Origin: Bacteroidota bacterium
GTDB taxonomy: Bacteria; Bacteroidota; Bacteroidia; Chitinophagales; Chitinophagaceae
Direction: 5' to 3'
Length of the DNA: 35,227 nt
Assembly (NCBI GenBank): GCA_025363385.1
Contig: JANYEA010000046.1
Coordinates: forward strand, 1 to 35,227
The notes under the pieces are model-generated. The model had not been told where the DNA came from. It saw only the letters and a list, made by a program, of their open reading frames with translations, and ran no database searches. Positions within the stretch are counted from its first letter, which is position 1; every line of letters starts with the position of its first letter. A program made the translations under genes and the position numbers. Below, one piece after another: positions 34,496 through 35,227 of the stretch.

Positions 34496-35212
34496 ATGAG
34501 TCACTCGCTACAAAGAAATATTCACAAACTTCAAGACTTTCAAAAAGAACTTCCTCCCAATCAATTTTTGGAATTAATGTCAATAGATTATCCCGGAAGA
34601 ATCGTATTTTCTTCCAGTTTTAGTTTTGAAGACCAGGTGATCACACATTTAATTGCTGAGCAAAACATACCCATTAAAATATTTACGTTAGATACAGGAA
34701 GATTATTTGCAGAAACTTACAGCGTTTGGAATAGTACACTGGAACGTTATAAAATTTCTATCAAAGCATTTTATCCTGATCAGGTTTTCTTAGAACCATT
34801 TGTAGAAAAGAATGGGCCAAATGCTTTTTATGAATCTGTTGAAAACAGAAAAGATTGTTGTTATATCAGAAAGGTAGAACCGCTGAAACGCGCCTTAGAA
34901 GGGAATGCTATTTGGGTTACCGGATTAAGGGCTGAACATTCAGCTGCAAGGCAGGATTTGCAATCTATTGAATGGGACGAGAGCAATCAGATTATTAAGT
35001 ACCATCCCTTATTGCATTGGACAACGGAACAGGTAACTGATTTTATAAAAACAAATAATATTCCGTACAATCCCTTACACGATAAAGGTTTTGTAAGTAT
35101 AGGATGTGCCCCATGTACCCGCGCTATAAAACCAGGGGAAGATTTTAGAGCAGGAAGATGGTGGTGGGAAGATGCTAATAAAAAGGAGTGCGGATTACAC
35201 GTACATCAATAA
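34496..35212 (+). CDS. cysH: Assimilatory adenylylsulfate (APS) reductase
   Basis: The 238-residue protein reduces adenylylsulfate to sulfite on the way to cysteine, in the cytoplasm. The nucleotide-binding fold shows VFSSSFSFEDQVI and FTLDTGRLFAETY, and the substrate motif is VTGLRAEHSAARQ. Cys pairs C121-C122 and C204-C207 (in SIGCAPC) would hold a [4Fe-4S] cluster. This marks the enzyme as APS reductase and not the cluster-free PAPS reductase. C232 in the final KECGLH is the catalytic Cys. ATP sulfurylase genes are not in the window but may follow. It is preceded by a leader with a Cys-rich peptide. Confidence 0.93.
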   Translation: MSHSLQRNIHKLQDFQKELPPNQFLELMSIDYPGRIVFSSSFSFEDQVITHLIAEQNIPIKIFTLDTGRLFAETYSVWNSTLERYKISIKAFYPDQVFLEPFVEKNGPNAFYESVENRKDCCYIRKVEPLKRALEGNAIWVTGLRAEHSAARQDLQSIEWDESNQIIKYHPLLHWTTEQVTDFIKTNNIPYNPLHDKGFVSIGCAPCTRAIKPGEDFRAGRWWWEDANKKECGLHVHQ

Positions 35213-35227
35213 AAAATACAATTATTA

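Overview
The window is AT-rich, densely coded bacterial DNA from a member of the Bacteroidota, most likely the family Chitinophagaceae. The evidence is a long SecA with a C-terminal zinc tail, a Nudix-type arabinose regulator, Bacteroidota -7 boxes (TANNTTTG) in front of several genes, almost no Shine-Dalgarno sequences, and many exported proteins with short signal peptides. No rRNA, tRNA, insertion sequence, phage gene or CRISPR array was seen. No gene-free stretch exceeds 300 bases; the longest are 34229-34495, 7676-7894 and 29609-29818.

Region 1 (1-7675): the 3' end of a probable ribosomal protein gene, a family 9 glycosyltransferase, then minus-strand housekeeping genes. Read in their own direction these are a conserved membrane protein, atpG, scpB, lysA, an MlaF-type ABC ATPase, a thioredoxin-like protein and mdh. 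Region 2 (7895-21123): plus-strand genes secA, deoC, a SPOR protein, an M20 amidohydrolase, the malic enzyme/phosphotransacetylase fusion, an MlaE-type permease, a membrane-anchored papain-like protease, a DUF4442 hotdog protein, a beta-CASP metallo-beta-lactamase nuclease and a HAD phosphatase. A bidirectional terminator closes this block.

Region 3 (21195-34228) is an L-arabinose system. The minus-strand operon araB-araD-GH127-araA-SSS symporter lies beside the Nudix-fold regulator araR. The divergent plus-strand operon is galK-galM-GH51-small lipoprotein. Exported GH51 and GH127 enzymes would release L-arabinose, GalM would interconvert anomers, the symporter would import the sugar, and AraA, AraB and AraD would convert it to D-xylulose 5-phosphate. 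Two matching candidate AraR operators lie upstream of araB and of galK. The galK leader also carries a strong terminator-like hairpin.

Region 4 (34229-35227) holds cysH, an assimilatory APS reductase. Its leader follows a perfect -7 box and encodes a 20-residue peptide ending in Cys-Cys-Lys-Ser-Lys-Cys-Cys-Cys. The RNA over the first Cys pair is complementary to the sequence just before the cysH start. This looks like a cysteine-sensing translational attenuator and is the most interesting signal in the window.
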